NCBI RefSeq assembly: GCF_900188455.1
Contig: NZ_FZOL01000021.1
Coordinates: 62,001 to 126,000 of the forward strand
Direction of reading: 5' to 3'
DNA from: Pseudomonas japonica
GTDB lineage: Bacteria; Pseudomonadota; Gammaproteobacteria; Pseudomonadales; Pseudomonadaceae
Length of the DNA stretch: 64,000 bases
Below, piece by piece: positions 52,704-63,447 of the stretch. Made by a program: the position numbers and the translations under genes. Numbering within the stretch: the first letter of the stretch is position 1; every line of letters begins with the position of its first letter. Under the pieces are notes generated by a model, which saw only the letters and a program-made list of their open reading frames with translations, had not been told where the DNA came from and did no database searches.

Positions 52704-53807
52704 TCACTCCCGATGGTCGTGGGTCTGGGTGATACGGCCCTGTTCCACGTGGAACAGAGCAACTGGCGTATCCGTCTGCCAGCCTTCCCTCAGTAATTCG
52801 TGATCTACACAGGTGATGAAAACCTGGCAGCGTAAGTCTTCCAGCAAGCGACATAATGCGCGACGGTGCTGCTCGTCCAGTTCAGACGGCAAGTCATCCA
52901 CCAGATAAATACACTGACCGCGGCGCGCCTGGCTGACCAGGTGTCCTTGGGCGATACGCAGTGCGCAGACCACCAGCTTCTGCTGGCCACGGGACAAGAT
53001 GTCCGCGGCATTGTTGGCGCCCAATCGGAGGCGCAAATCGGCACGCTGCGGACCAGCTTGGGTATGCCCCATCTGCTGGTCTCGTTGAAGAGAAGCCGCG
53101 AGCACATCGTTCAGCTCCCGGTCCTTGTCCCACCCTCGGTAGTAACTGAGGGTCAGCCCTTCGAGCTCCAGCAATTCACTGAGGATCTGCTCGAAGACAG
53201 GCTTCAACGCTTTGATGTAGTTACGGCGATATTCGTCGATTTCAGCGCTGGCCAGGCACAATTCCCGGTCCCAGGCCGCTTGCGAAATAGCGTCAAGTGT
53301 ACCATGCCGCAGCCATGAGTTTCGCTGCCGCAGCGCCTTCTGCAGCCGTTGCCAGGTCCCCATGAAACGAGGTTCCACGTGGAACACACCCCAATCGAGG
53401 AACTGACGGCGAATTTTCGGCGCACCTTCCAGCAGGCGGAAGCTGTCCGGATTGATGAGTTGCAACGGCAGAATTTCCGCCAATTGCGCAGTACCGCGGG
53501 CATTCTGCCCGTCGATACGAATAGTGAAATCTCCCTGCCTTTCGCGAGAAACCCCCAGGTTGCTCGACGCACCATCGCCCAGCGCCACCTGACCGAACAC
53601 GGTACACGTGGGTTGCTCGTACTGAATCACCGGATTCAAGCGAGTGCTGCGGAAGGAGCGCGCCAGCCCGAGCAGATGAATGGCTTCCAGCACGCTGGTT
53701 TTGCCACTGCCGTTGGCGCCGTAGAGGATGTTGATTCGCGGGGAAGGAGAGAAGGTCACCGGGTGCAGGTTGCGCACCGCGGTGACAGAGACACGGCTGA
53801 GGGACAT
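52704..53807 (-). CDS. recF: DNA replication and repair protein RecF
   Basis: 367 aa. Walker A GANGSGKTSVLEAI near residue 30, ABC signature LSRGQQKLV and Walker B YLVDDLPSELD near residues 300-315. RecF with RecOR loads RecA at gaps. It lies 20 bp after dnaN and 4 bp before gyrB. Two parS sites (52741-52756 and 53371-53386) lie inside the coding sequence. Confidence 0.97.
   Translation of the reverse strand: MSLSRVSVTAVRNLHPVTFSPSPRINILYGANGSGKTSVLEAIHLLGLARSFRSTRLNPVIQYEQPTCTVFGQVALGDGASSNLGVSRERQGDFTIRIDGQNARGTAQLAEILPLQLINPDSFRLLEGAPKIRRQFLDWGVFHVEPRFMGTWQRLQKALRQRNSWLRHGTLDAISQAAWDRELCLASAEIDEYRRNYIKALKPVFEQILSELLELEGLTLSYYRGWDKDRELNDVLAASLQRDQQMGHTQAGPQRADLRLRLGANNAADILSRGQQKLVVCALRIAQGHLVSQARRGQCIYLVDDLPSELDEQHRRALCRLLEDLRCQVFITCVDHELLREGWQTDTPVALFHVEQGRITQTHDHRE
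52741..52756. promoter_or_regulatory. parS site 2 (perfect)
   Basis: TGTTCCACGTGGAACA, a perfect 16-bp palindrome inside the 3' end of recF, identical to the Pseudomonas consensus as I know it. Confidence 0.93.
53371..53386. promoter_or_regulatory. parS site 3
   Basis: GGTTCCACGTGGAACA, 15 of 16 positions of the consensus, inside recF 630 bp from site 2. Confidence 0.9.
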
Positions 53808-53827
53808 CTAGATTTGGTCTGGAAAGG

Positions 53828-54931
53828 TTACAGACGCATTGGCATGACAACGTAGGAGGAATCGTCGTTGCCGGCTTCCTGCAGCAGCGCACTGCTGTTG
53901 GAGTCGGACAGGATCAGACGAACCTGCTCAGTGGTCATGACGCCCAGTACGTCGAGCAGATAGCTGACGTTGAAGCCGATTTCCAGCGAACCGCCGTTGT
54001 AATCGACGCTGATTTCTTCTTCCGCCTCTTCCTGCTCCGGGTTGTTGGCCTGGATCTTCAGCTGACCCGCGGCCAGTTGCAGACGGATGCCGCGGTACTT
54101 CTCGTTGGACAGGATCGCGGTACGGCTGAACGCTTCACGCAATGCCTGGCGATCGCCCAGTACCAGCTTGTCACCGCCCTTCGGCAGTACGCGCTCGTAG
54201 TCAGGGAACTTGCCGTCCACCAGTTTCGAGGTGAAGGTGAACTCGCCCGTGGTAGCACGGATATGGTGCTGACCCAGGACGATGCTGACCGTGCCATCCG
54301 GCTCGGTGAGCAGACGCGCCAACTCGAGAATCCCCTTGCGTGGCACGATGACCTGATGGCGGTCGGCCTGGCCGATATCCGCGCTCATCGAGCACATCGC
54401 CAGACGGTGACCGTCAGTGGCTACCGCACGCAGAGTACCCGTGGAGACTTCCAGCAGCATACCGTTGAGGTAGTAGCGCACGTCCTGCTGAGCCATGGCG
54501 AAGCTGGTGCGTTCGATCAGACGACGCAGACGGCTCTGCTCCAGCGTGCAGGTCAGCGAGCCTGGGCCTTCTTCCACGGTCGGGAAGTCGTTGGCCGGCA
54601 GGGTCGACAGGGTGAAACGGCTGCGACCAGCTTTGACCAGCAGCTTCTGCTCGTCGACCTTGATATCGATCAGCGCGTCGTTTGGCAGGCTCTTGCAGAT
54701 GTCCATCAGCTTGCGCGCTGGCACCGTGATCTCACCCGGCTCTGCCGGTTCTTCCAGCTGGACGCGGCCAACCAGTTCCACTTCCAGGTCGGTACCGGTC
54801 AGCGACAACTGCTGACCCTGGACCACCAGAAGTACGTTGGACAACACCGGCAAGGTCTGACGACGCTCGACGACGCCTGCGACCAGTTGCAGGGGTTTCA
54901 ACAGGGCTTCGCGTTGAATGGTGAAATGCAT
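53828..54931 (-). CDS. dnaN: DNA polymerase III beta sliding clamp
   Basis: 367 aa, standard for gamma-proteobacteria. Three repeated clamp domains are recognisable, starting MHFTIQREALLKPLQLVAGVVERRQTLPVLSNVL and ending YVVMPMRL. It forms a ring that holds DNA polymerases on the template. It lies 35 bp after dnaA, likely cotranscribed with it. Confidence 0.98.
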   Translation of the reverse strand: MHFTIQREALLKPLQLVAGVVERRQTLPVLSNVLLVVQGQQLSLTGTDLEVELVGRVQLEEPAEPGEITVPARKLMDICKSLPNDALIDIKVDEQKLLVKAGRSRFTLSTLPANDFPTVEEGPGSLTCTLEQSRLRRLIERTSFAMAQQDVRYYLNGMLLEVSTGTLRAVATDGHRLAMCSMSADIGQADRHQVIVPRKGILELARLLTEPDGTVSIVLGQHHIRATTGEFTFTSKLVDGKFPDYERVLPKGGDKLVLGDRQALREAFSRTAILSNEKYRGIRLQLAAGQLKIQANNPEQEEAEEEISVDYNGGSLEIGFNVSYLLDVLGVMTTEQVRLILSDSNSSALLQEAGNDDSSYVVMPMRL

Positions 54932-54966
54932 GGTCTAGTCCCTTGCCTTGAAGAGCTGCGCTGACA

Positions 54967-56511
54967 TCAGGTCGTCAGGGTCCGCAGCAGGTTCTTGTAA
55001 TCCTCGCGGATATCCGCGTCGGATTCCTTGAGTTCGTTGATCTTGCGGCAGGCGTGCAACACGGTGGTGTGGTCACGGCCGCCAAATACGTCGCCGATTT
55101 CCGGCAGACTGTGGTTGGTCAGTTCCTTGGACAGGGCCATGGCAACCTGACGGGGGCGGGCCACCGAACGCGAACGACGCTTGGACAGCAGATCGGAAAT
55201 CTTGATCTTGTAGTACTCGGCGACGGTGCGTTGGATGTTATCCACACTGACCAGTTTGTCCTGCAGCGCCAGCAGGTCCTTCAACGACTCGCGAATCAGC
55301 TCGATGGTGATATCGCGGCCCATGAAGTGCGAGTGAGCGATCACCCGCTTGAGCGCGCCTTCCAATTCACGAACGTTGGAACGAATGCGCTGGGCAATGA
55401 AGAACGCCGCGTCATGCGGCAGCTCGACCTTGGCCTGGTCGGCCTTTTTCATCAGGATCGCCACGCGGGTTTCCAGCTCGGGAGGCTCGACCGCAACGGT
55501 CAGGCCCCAACCGAAGCGGGACTTCAAGCGCTCCTCCAGACCTTCGATTTCCTTCGGGTAGCGATCGCTGGTGAGAATCACCTGCTGGCCGCCCTCGAGC
55601 AAGGCATTGAAGGTGTGGAAAAACTCTTCCTGCGAACGTTCCTTGCGGGCGAAGAACTGGATGTCGTCGATCAGCAACGCGTCCACCGAACGGTAGAAAC
55701 GCTTGAACTCGTTGATTGCGTTGAGCTGCAGCGCCTTGACCATATCAGCGACGAAGCGCTCGGAGTGCAGATAGACAACCTTGGCATTCGGGTTCTTCTT
55801 GAGCAGGTGGTTACCCACAGCATGCATCAAGTGCGTCTTACCCAGACCGACACCACCATAAAGGAACAGCGGGTTGTAACCGTGTTTCGGATTGTCCGCC
55901 ACCTGCCAAGCCGCGGCGCGGGCCAGCTGGTTGGATTTACCTTCGACGAAATTCTCGAAGGTAAAGGTGCGGTTCAGATAGCTGGTGTGCTTGAGCGCAC
56001 CTTCTACCTGCACAGTGCGCTGTTCGGTACGGCCATTGCCGGCAACCGGGGTAGTGGCAGGCGCATCCCCGCCCATGGCATCGAAGCTTTCCCGCGAAGG
56101 GGCTTCTTCCACTTGCGCTTCAACGACCGCGGCGGCCGGTGCGCTGCTGACCGGTTCGCTCGGTGCTGGCGCCTGGACTTGAGCTGCCTGGGCGGCGGCC
56201 TGAGCCTGGGACGCGGCCACAGCGGCAGCCAACGGTGCATTCGGTGCCGCACGCGGTGCCGAGCTGCGACGGCTGCCTATTAATAAGGAAAGCGCGGGAA
56301 CGGAACCGTTGCCATGTTCGCCGAGCAGTTCGAGCAAGCGGCCCAGGTACTTTTCATTGACCCAGTCGAGCACGAAGCGGTTGGGCGCGTAGACGCGCAA
56401 CTCGTCGCCTTCGGCTTCGACTTGTAGCGGACGGATCCAGGTATTGAATTGCTGGGTAGGCAGTTCGTCGCGCAGAAGCTCCACGCACTGCTGCCAAAGT
56501 TCCACTGACAC
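54967..56511 (-). CDS. dnaA: Chromosomal replication initiator DnaA
   Basis: 514 aa from the GTG at 56511 (MSVELWQQCVELLRDELP), with AGGGG upstream; the frame continues above but is not DnaA. Domain I is followed by a long Ala/Pro/Gln-rich domain II (about residues 95-180), AAA+ domain III (GGVGLGKTHLMHAVG Walker A; LLIDDIQFF Walker B) and DNA-binding domain IV (VARPRQVAMALSKELTNHSLPEIGDVFGGRDHTTVLHACRKI). A DnaA box lies inside the gene at 55238. Confidence 0.98.
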   Translation of the reverse strand: MSVELWQQCVELLRDELPTQQFNTWIRPLQVEAEGDELRVYAPNRFVLDWVNEKYLGRLLELLGEHGNGSVPALSLLIGSRRSSAPRAAPNAPLAAAVAASQAQAAAQAAQVQAPAPSEPVSSAPAAAVVEAQVEEAPSRESFDAMGGDAPATTPVAGNGRTEQRTVQVEGALKHTSYLNRTFTFENFVEGKSNQLARAAAWQVADNPKHGYNPLFLYGGVGLGKTHLMHAVGNHLLKKNPNAKVVYLHSERFVADMVKALQLNAINEFKRFYRSVDALLIDDIQFFARKERSQEEFFHTFNALLEGGQQVILTSDRYPKEIEGLEERLKSRFGWGLTVAVEPPELETRVAILMKKADQAKVELPHDAAFFIAQRIRSNVRELEGALKRVIAHSHFMGRDITIELIRESLKDLLALQDKLVSVDNIQRTVAEYYKIKISDLLSKRRSRSVARPRQVAMALSKELTNHSLPEIGDVFGGRDHTTVLHACRKINELKESDADIREDYKNLLRTLTT

Positions 56512-57025
56512 GGATATCCCCTGAATTTGAAAGCCGGTAAGGGCCGGTGAGGCAAAAACAAGCCGCCATTGTACCGGGCACCCGCACACTTATCCACACG
56601 CGGGTGACCCAAGAGAGGCGATAAATCAGTCATTTACTGACCAAAACACACTTCGCCCGGTGTGAATAAGCTCTGTGGATAACCCGACATGAGCACTATG
56701 CACAACTCGGGGGTCAGCCCTGTGGAAAACTCGCCTGTTGATAACATGCCATTTTATCCACTGCTTTTCCGGAAGCCCGGCACAAGCAAAGCACCGTTTC
56801 CCGACAGGGTTTCAGATCTCTGTACATCACGTATAACGTGGCCTATAGACTTTTATCCACAAAAATCCGAAAGCTAAGATTCATAAGTTCTTCAGAAAAG
56901 CTTTAAATACCTTTCCTCTTTTTTTCTATGTCTAACCGCGGTGACCCTGATCGATCTGTCCGGACTGCCTACCAGGAGGTGGTTCCGCTGCCTGTCGATC
57001 TCCATAAGGAAAAGCTGGTTGGAAA
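56512..57025. other. Chromosomal replication origin oriC
   Basis: The dnaA-rpmH gap, the place of the Pseudomonas origin. Exact DnaA boxes TTATCCACA occur at 56590-56598 (+), 56674-56682 (-) and 56853-56861 (+); near-matches are TGTGAATAA (56661), TGTGGAAAA (56721), TGTTGATAA (56736) and TTATCCACT (56754). An AT-rich block follows at about 56870-56937 (AAGCTTTAAATACC, a T-run), the likely unwinding element. Confidence 0.9.
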
Positions 57026-57054
57026 TTGACCTATGGACTTGCTTTCTCTAGAAT
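57026..57054 (+). promoter_or_regulatory. rpmH promoter
   Basis: TTGACC (57026-57031) and TAGAAT (57049-57054) are 17 bases apart, a strong sigma-70 promoter. The start codon is 59 bases downstream of the -10. Confidence 0.8.
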
Positions 57055-57113
57055 CGCCGGTCTCTTAAAACGGGGGCCATTCCGGCCCGTTGTCACGAAC
57101 CAGGTAACACGCC

Positions 57114-57248
57114 ATGAAACGTACTTTCCAACCAAGCACCATCAAGCGCGCTCGCACTCACGGTTTCCGTGCTCGTATGGCCACCAAGAACGGCCGTGCC
57201 GTACTGTCCCGCCGTCGTGCCAAAGGCCGTAAGCGCCTGGCAGTTTGA
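57114..57248 (+). CDS. rpmH: 50S ribosomal protein L34
   Basis: 44 aa, highly basic: [18 protein letters not shown] at the start and [12 protein letters not shown] at the end, the standard L34 sequence. First gene after oriC on the right-hand side, cotranscribed with rnpA 13 bp downstream. Confidence 0.98.
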
Positions 57249-57261
57249 TTTTTCGGCACAG

Positions 57262-57666
57262 GTGGTGAGTCAGGACTTCAGTCGGGAAAAACGTCTACTG
57301 ACACCCCGACACTTCAAAGCGGTCTTTGACTCTCCATCAGGCAAGGTGCCCGGCAAGAGTCTCTTGCTCCTTGCCCGCGAGAACGGACTCGATCACCCCC
57401 GCCTGGGTCTGGTGATCGGCAAGAAGGCAGTCAAGCTTTCCGTTCAGCGCAATCGCCTGAAGCGTTTGATGCGCGATTCGTTTCGTCGCCACCAGGAACT
57501 GCTGGCTGGCTGGGACATAGTCATCGTCGCGCGCAAAGGCCTTGGCGATGTAGAAAACCCGGAATTGCACCAACATTTTGGCAAGCTCTGGAAGCGCCTC
57601 GCTCGTAGTCGGCCCTCTCCAGAGGTCAAGACCGAATCTGTAGGGGTGGACCGTCCAGATGCGTAA
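57262..57666 (+). CDS. rnpA: Ribonuclease P protein component
   Basis: 134 aa from a GTG at 57262 (MVSQDFSREKRLLTPRHF); a second GTG follows directly at 57265. The RNR motif is in VKLSVQRNRLKRLMRDSFR, and the FxxVF region is present. It binds the catalytic RNA that matures tRNA 5' ends. It overlaps yidD by 8 bp. The longer frame to 57169 runs through rpmH and is a shadow. Confidence 0.96.
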   Translation: MVSQDFSREKRLLTPRHFKAVFDSPSGKVPGKSLLLLARENGLDHPRLGLVIGKKAVKLSVQRNRLKRLMRDSFRRHQELLAGWDIVIVARKGLGDVENPELHQHFGKLWKRLARSRPSPEVKTESVGVDRPDA

Positions 57667-57904
57667 ACTGGCACTCGTTCCGATCCAGTTTTACCGTTAC
57701 GCCATCAGCCCTTTGATGGCCAGTCATTGCCGTTTCTACCCAAGTTGCTCCTGCTATGCGTACGAAGCCATCGAAAGACATGGCCTTTTGCGTGGCGGGT
57801 GGCTGACCGTTCGTCGCCTGGGTCGTTGTCATCCCTGGAACGCAGGCGGCTTTGATCCGGTTCCGCCAGTTCCATCTTCCCGTACTTCTTCGATAGCCGA
57901 GTAA
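57659..57904 (+). CDS. yidD: Membrane protein insertion efficiency factor YidD
   Basis: 81 aa. Family motif FYRYAISPLMASHCRFYPSCSCYAYEAIERHG with three cysteines and basic GGWLTVRRLGRCHPWNAGGFDPVP. A peripheral inner-membrane protein that assists YidC. It starts inside rnpA (8-bp overlap) and ends 2 bp before yidC, so it is coupled to both. Confidence 0.95.
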   Translation: MRKLALVPIQFYRYAISPLMASHCRFYPSCSCYAYEAIERHGLLRGGWLTVRRLGRCHPWNAGGFDPVPPVPSSRTSSIAE

Positions 57905-57906
57905 TC

Positions 57907-59580
57907 ATGGATATTAAACGCACGATCCTGATCGCCGCCCTGGCAATCGTGTCCTATGTCATGGTCCTCAAATGGAACCAGGACTACGGCCAGGCTGCCT
58001 TGCCGACTCAGAATGCTGCCTCCAGCAACATCGCGCCGTCCCTCCCGGACAGCCCGACCGCCGGCAACACCAATGCGGACGTCCCGACCGTCAATGCCGA
58101 AGGCCAGCCAGTGGCACCGGCACCAGTCGCTGTCAGCAAGGATCTGATCAGGGTCAAGAGCGATGTGCTCGATCTGGCTATCGACCCAACCGGCGGTGAC
58201 ATCGTCCAGTTGACCCTGCCGAAGTACCCGCGCCGCCAGGATCATCCGGACATTCCATTCCAGCTGTTCGACAACGGCAACGAGCGTGTTTACCTGGCCC
58301 AGAGCGGCCTGATCGGCAGCAATGGCATCGACCGGTCCAGCGGTCGTCCACTGTATTCCGCCGAGCAGAAGAGTTATCAACTGGCTGATGGCCAGAACCA
58401 ACTGGTCGTCGACCTGAAGTTCAGCCAGGACGGCGTCAACTACATCAAGCGCTTCACCCTGAAGCGTGGTGAGTACGACCTGAAGGTCAGCTACCTGATC
58501 GACAACCAGAGCGGCCAGCCGTGGTCCGGCAACATGTACGGCCAGTTGAAGCGTGATGCCAGCTCCGATCCGTCCTCGTCGACCGCCACCGGTACCGCCA
58601 CCTACCTGGGTGCCGCCCTGTGGACAAGTTCCGAGCCCTACAAGAAAGTGTCCATGAAGGACATGGACAAGGGGCAGTTGAACGAAACCGTGGCCGGCGG
58701 CTGGGTCGCCTGGCTGCAGCACTACTTCGTGACTGCGTGGATTCCTGAAAAATCCGGTAACAACCAGGTCACCACCCTCAAGGATGGTCAGGGCAACTAC
58801 GTGATCCGCTTCATCGGCCCGGCAACCAACGTTGCCGCCGGTGCCCAGGGCGAGATCAGCAGCACCCTGTATGCCGGTCCGAAGATCCAGAGCCACCTGA
58901 AAGAGTTGTCCCCAGGCCTGGAACTGACCGTCGATTACGGCTTCCTGTGGTTCATCGCCCAGCCGATCTTTTGGCTGCTGCAACATATCCACAACCTGCT
59001 CGGCAACTGGGGCTGGTCGATCATCGTCCTGACCATGCTGATCAAGGGCCTGTTCTTCCCGCTTTCCGCCGCCAGCTACAAGTCGATGGCGCGCATGCGT
59101 GCCGTGGCCCCGCGCCTGGCCCAGCTGAAAGAGCAGTTCGGTGACGATCGTCAGAAGATGTCCCAGGCGATGATGGAGCTGTACAAGAAAGAGAAGATCA
59201 ACCCGCTGGGCGGCTGCCTGCCGATCCTGGTGCAGATGCCGGTCTTCCTGTCGCTGTACTGGGTACTCCTGGAAAGCGTGGAAATGCGCCAGGCGCCGTG
59301 GATGTTCTGGATCACCGACCTGTCGATCAAGGATCCGTTCTTCATCCTGCCGATCATCATGGGCGCGACCATGTTCATCCAGCAGCAGCTGAACCCGACT
59401 CCGCCGGATCCGATGCAGGCCAAGGTGATGAAGCTGATGCCGATCATCTTCACCTTCTTCTTCCTGTGGTTCCCGGCCGGTCTGGTTCTGTACTGGGTTG
59501 TGAACAACTGCCTGTCCATCGCGCAGCAGTGGTACATCACCCGCAAGATCGAGGCCGCGACCAAGAAGGCCGCAGCCTGA
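57907..59580 (+). CDS. yidC: Membrane protein insertase YidC
   Basis: 557 aa. TM1 (about residues 5-22, ILIAALAIVSYVMVLKW) precedes a large periplasmic beta-sandwich domain (about 50-345). The conserved insertase region follows (TMLIKGLFFPLSAASYKSMARMRAVAPRLAQLKEQFGDD, then NPLGGCLPILVQMPVFLSLYW, WFPAGLVLYWVVNN). It inserts inner-membrane proteins alone or with Sec. GAGTAATC before the ATG is a weak site; coupling from yidD may supply ribosomes. A terminator-like hairpin follows. Confidence 0.98.
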   Translation: MDIKRTILIAALAIVSYVMVLKWNQDYGQAALPTQNAASSNIAPSLPDSPTAGNTNADVPTVNAEGQPVAPAPVAVSKDLIRVKSDVLDLAIDPTGGDIVQLTLPKYPRRQDHPDIPFQLFDNGNERVYLAQSGLIGSNGIDRSSGRPLYSAEQKSYQLADGQNQLVVDLKFSQDGVNYIKRFTLKRGEYDLKVSYLIDNQSGQPWSGNMYGQLKRDASSDPSSSTATGTATYLGAALWTSSEPYKKVSMKDMDKGQLNETVAGGWVAWLQHYFVTAWIPEKSGNNQVTTLKDGQGNYVIRFIGPATNVAAGAQGEISSTLYAGPKIQSHLKELSPGLELTVDYGFLWFIAQPIFWLLQHIHNLLGNWGWSIIVLTMLIKGLFFPLSAASYKSMARMRAVAPRLAQLKEQFGDDRQKMSQAMMELYKKEKINPLGGCLPILVQMPVFLSLYWVLLESVEMRQAPWMFWITDLSIKDPFFILPIIMGATMFIQQQLNPTPPDPMQAKVMKLMPIIFTFFFLWFPAGLVLYWVVNNCLSIAQQWYITRKIEAATKKAAA

Positions 59581-59598
59581 CGGATTAGCCAGCTAATC

Positions 59599-59607
59599 TG
59601 TGGATAA
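59599..59607 (-). promoter_or_regulatory. DnaA box
   Basis: Exact TGTGGATAA (TTATCCACA on the other strand) between yidC and mnmE, adjoining the terminator stem. Confidence 0.8.
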
Positions 59608-59630
59608 ACGCCCCATTCGTGGGGCGTTTT
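59607..59630 (+). terminator. Intrinsic terminator after yidC
   Basis: AACGCCCC pairs with GGGGCGTT around ATTCGT and is followed by TT. It closes the rpmH-yidC transcript before mnmE. Confidence 0.88.
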
Positions 59631-59663
59631 GCTATCTGACGTTTTTGTTCCGAGGCCATCGAC

Positions 59664-61034
59664 ATGAATTCCCGCCGCGAAACCATCACCGCCATTGCCA
59701 CCGCCCAGGGTCGAGGCGGGGTGGGCATTGTGCGTATCTCCGGGCCGCTGGCGAGCCAGGCCGGGCAGGCCATCACCGGCCGCAGCCTGACGCCACGGCA
59801 TGCCCACTACGGTCCTTTCCGCAGTGAAGACGGCCTGGTCCTCGACGAAGGTATCGCGCTGTTTTTCCCCGGACCGAATTCCTTCACCGGCGAAGACGTC
59901 CTGGAACTGCAGGGCCATGGCGGTCCGGTGGTCCTGGACATGCTTCTGCAACGCTGTGTACAACTCGGTTGCCGCCTGGCTCGCCCGGGTGAATTCAGCG
60001 AACGCGCCTTCCTCAACGACAAGCTCGACCTGGCCCAGGCCGAGGCTATCGCCGACCTGATCGAGGCGAGTTCCGCACAGGCGGCGCGCAATGCCCTGCG
60101 CTCGCTGCAGGGCGAGTTTTCCCGGCGTGTGGATAACCTCACCGAGCGCTTGATCAGCCTGCGCATCTACGTGGAAGCAGCGATCGACTTTCCCGAGGAG
60201 GAAATCGATTTTCTCGCCGATGGCCATGTGCTGGGCATGCTCGATGCCGTGCGTGCCGATCTCGCCTCGGTAATGCGCGAGGCCGGGCAGGGCGCGTTGT
60301 TGCGCGATGGCATGACGGTGGTCATCGCCGGGCGGCCGAACGCCGGCAAATCGAGCCTGCTGAACATGCTCGCCGGACGCGAGGCGGCGATCGTCACTGA
60401 TATCGCCGGTACCACCCGAGACATCCTGCGTGAACATATCCACATCGACGGCATGCCCCTGCATGTTGTGGATACTGCGGGACTGCGCGACACCGAGGAC
60501 CATGTGGAAAAAATCGGCGTGGAACGCGCGCTGAAGGCGATCAGCGAGGCGGACCGGGTGCTGCTGGTGGTGGATGCCACCGCGCCGGAAGCCGCCGATC
60601 CATTCGCCCTGTGGCCGGAATTCCTCGATCAGCGCCCGCGACCGGACAAGGTCACCCTGATTCGCAACAAAGCCGACCTCACGGGCGAGTCCATCGGCAT
60701 GGAAGAAAGCGAGGATGGTCACGTCACCATCACCCTCAGCGCCAAGGCTCCCGACATGGGCCTGAACCTGCTGCGCGAGCACCTGAAGGCCTGCATGGGT
60801 TACGAACAGACCGCGGAAAGCGGTTTCAGCGCCCGTCGGCGTCACCTGGAAGCCTTGCGCCAGGCCAGCGCCAGTCTCGAGCACGGGCGTGAACAGCTGA
60901 CCCTTGCCGGCGCCGGCGAGCTGTTGGCCGAGGATCTGCGCCAGGCGCAGCAGGCCTTGGGCGAAATCACCGGCGCGTTCAGTTCCGACGACCTCCTGGG
61001 TCGTATCTTCTCCAGCTTCTGCATCGGCAAGTAA
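59664..61034 (+). CDS. mnmE: tRNA modification GTPase MnmE
   Basis: 456 aa. An N-terminal tetrahydrofolate-binding domain (RETITAIATAQGRGGVGIVRISGP), a helical domain and a G domain (GRPNAGKSSLLN G1, TTRD G2, DTAGLRDTED G3, RNKADL G4), with the C-terminal CIGK cysteine. With MnmG it adds the cmnm5 group to wobble uridine. The start codon is clear, with CGAGG upstream. TGTGGATAA occurs inside at 60128. Confidence 0.97.
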   Translation: MNSRRETITAIATAQGRGGVGIVRISGPLASQAGQAITGRSLTPRHAHYGPFRSEDGLVLDEGIALFFPGPNSFTGEDVLELQGHGGPVVLDMLLQRCVQLGCRLARPGEFSERAFLNDKLDLAQAEAIADLIEASSAQAARNALRSLQGEFSRRVDNLTERLISLRIYVEAAIDFPEEEIDFLADGHVLGMLDAVRADLASVMREAGQGALLRDGMTVVIAGRPNAGKSSLLNMLAGREAAIVTDIAGTTRDILREHIHIDGMPLHVVDTAGLRDTEDHVEKIGVERALKAISEADRVLLVVDATAPEAADPFALWPEFLDQRPRPDKVTLIRNKADLTGESIGMEESEDGHVTITLSAKAPDMGLNLLREHLKACMGYEQTAESGFSARRRHLEALRQASASLEHGREQLTLAGAGELLAEDLRQAQQALGEITGAFSSDDLLGRIFSSFCIGK

Positions 61035-61551
61035 GCATTCTTATCCACAGCCGGGCCTGATCTGACAGGCTCGGTTGTCACATCCTGCAGCACATCTTCC
61101 TTTTCCACACGCGAAACCTCCGGCTTGGGTCCGGGGCTTCTGCCTGTCCGCTAGTTCACGGATCGATGAAATAAGCCCTGTGGAAAACCCGCCCTCAGCT
61201 CCGTTGATAACTACCCTTCCAGGCTGGAGATAAATCCGCCTGTGGGTAAACAGCATTTTAATCCACAGGCTTAAGGCGCTTATCCATACCCCTCATGGTG
61301 GGTGAATAACAGGGTTATGAATCTCTGTACATAGCGTAAAACAAGGGCTGTATAACCTTATCCACAGAAGGTGGGGTGACTAAGAATAAACATAAAAACA
61401 AAGCTTTTATAAATCTTCCTTTCGTTATTTCTATTGCCGGCCATTCATCCACAGGCTGGTTAAATTTTGTGCAAAAGGTTCCTTTAGGAGGGGGGAAGTC
61501 CCTATACTTGGCAGCTATCCCTTTTTAATTCCCGAAACAGGCACGAGGTGC
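61035..61551. other. Second origin-like DnaA-box region between mnmE and mnmG
   Basis: A gene-free gap of 517 bp. Exact DnaA boxes are at 61041-61049 and 61358-61366; near-matches are TGTGGAAAA (61181), TGTGGGTAA (61241), TAATCCACA (61259), TTATCCATA (61279) and TCATCCACA (61447). An AT-rich block lies at about 61380-61435. It aligns in order with oriC: TGTGGAAAAC, GTTGATAAC, TCTCTGTACAT, TTATCCACA, then AAAGCTTT and a TTTCCT-like tract. Confidence 0.85.
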
Positions 61552-63443
<1,892 letters not shown>

Positions 63444-63447
<4 letters not shown>

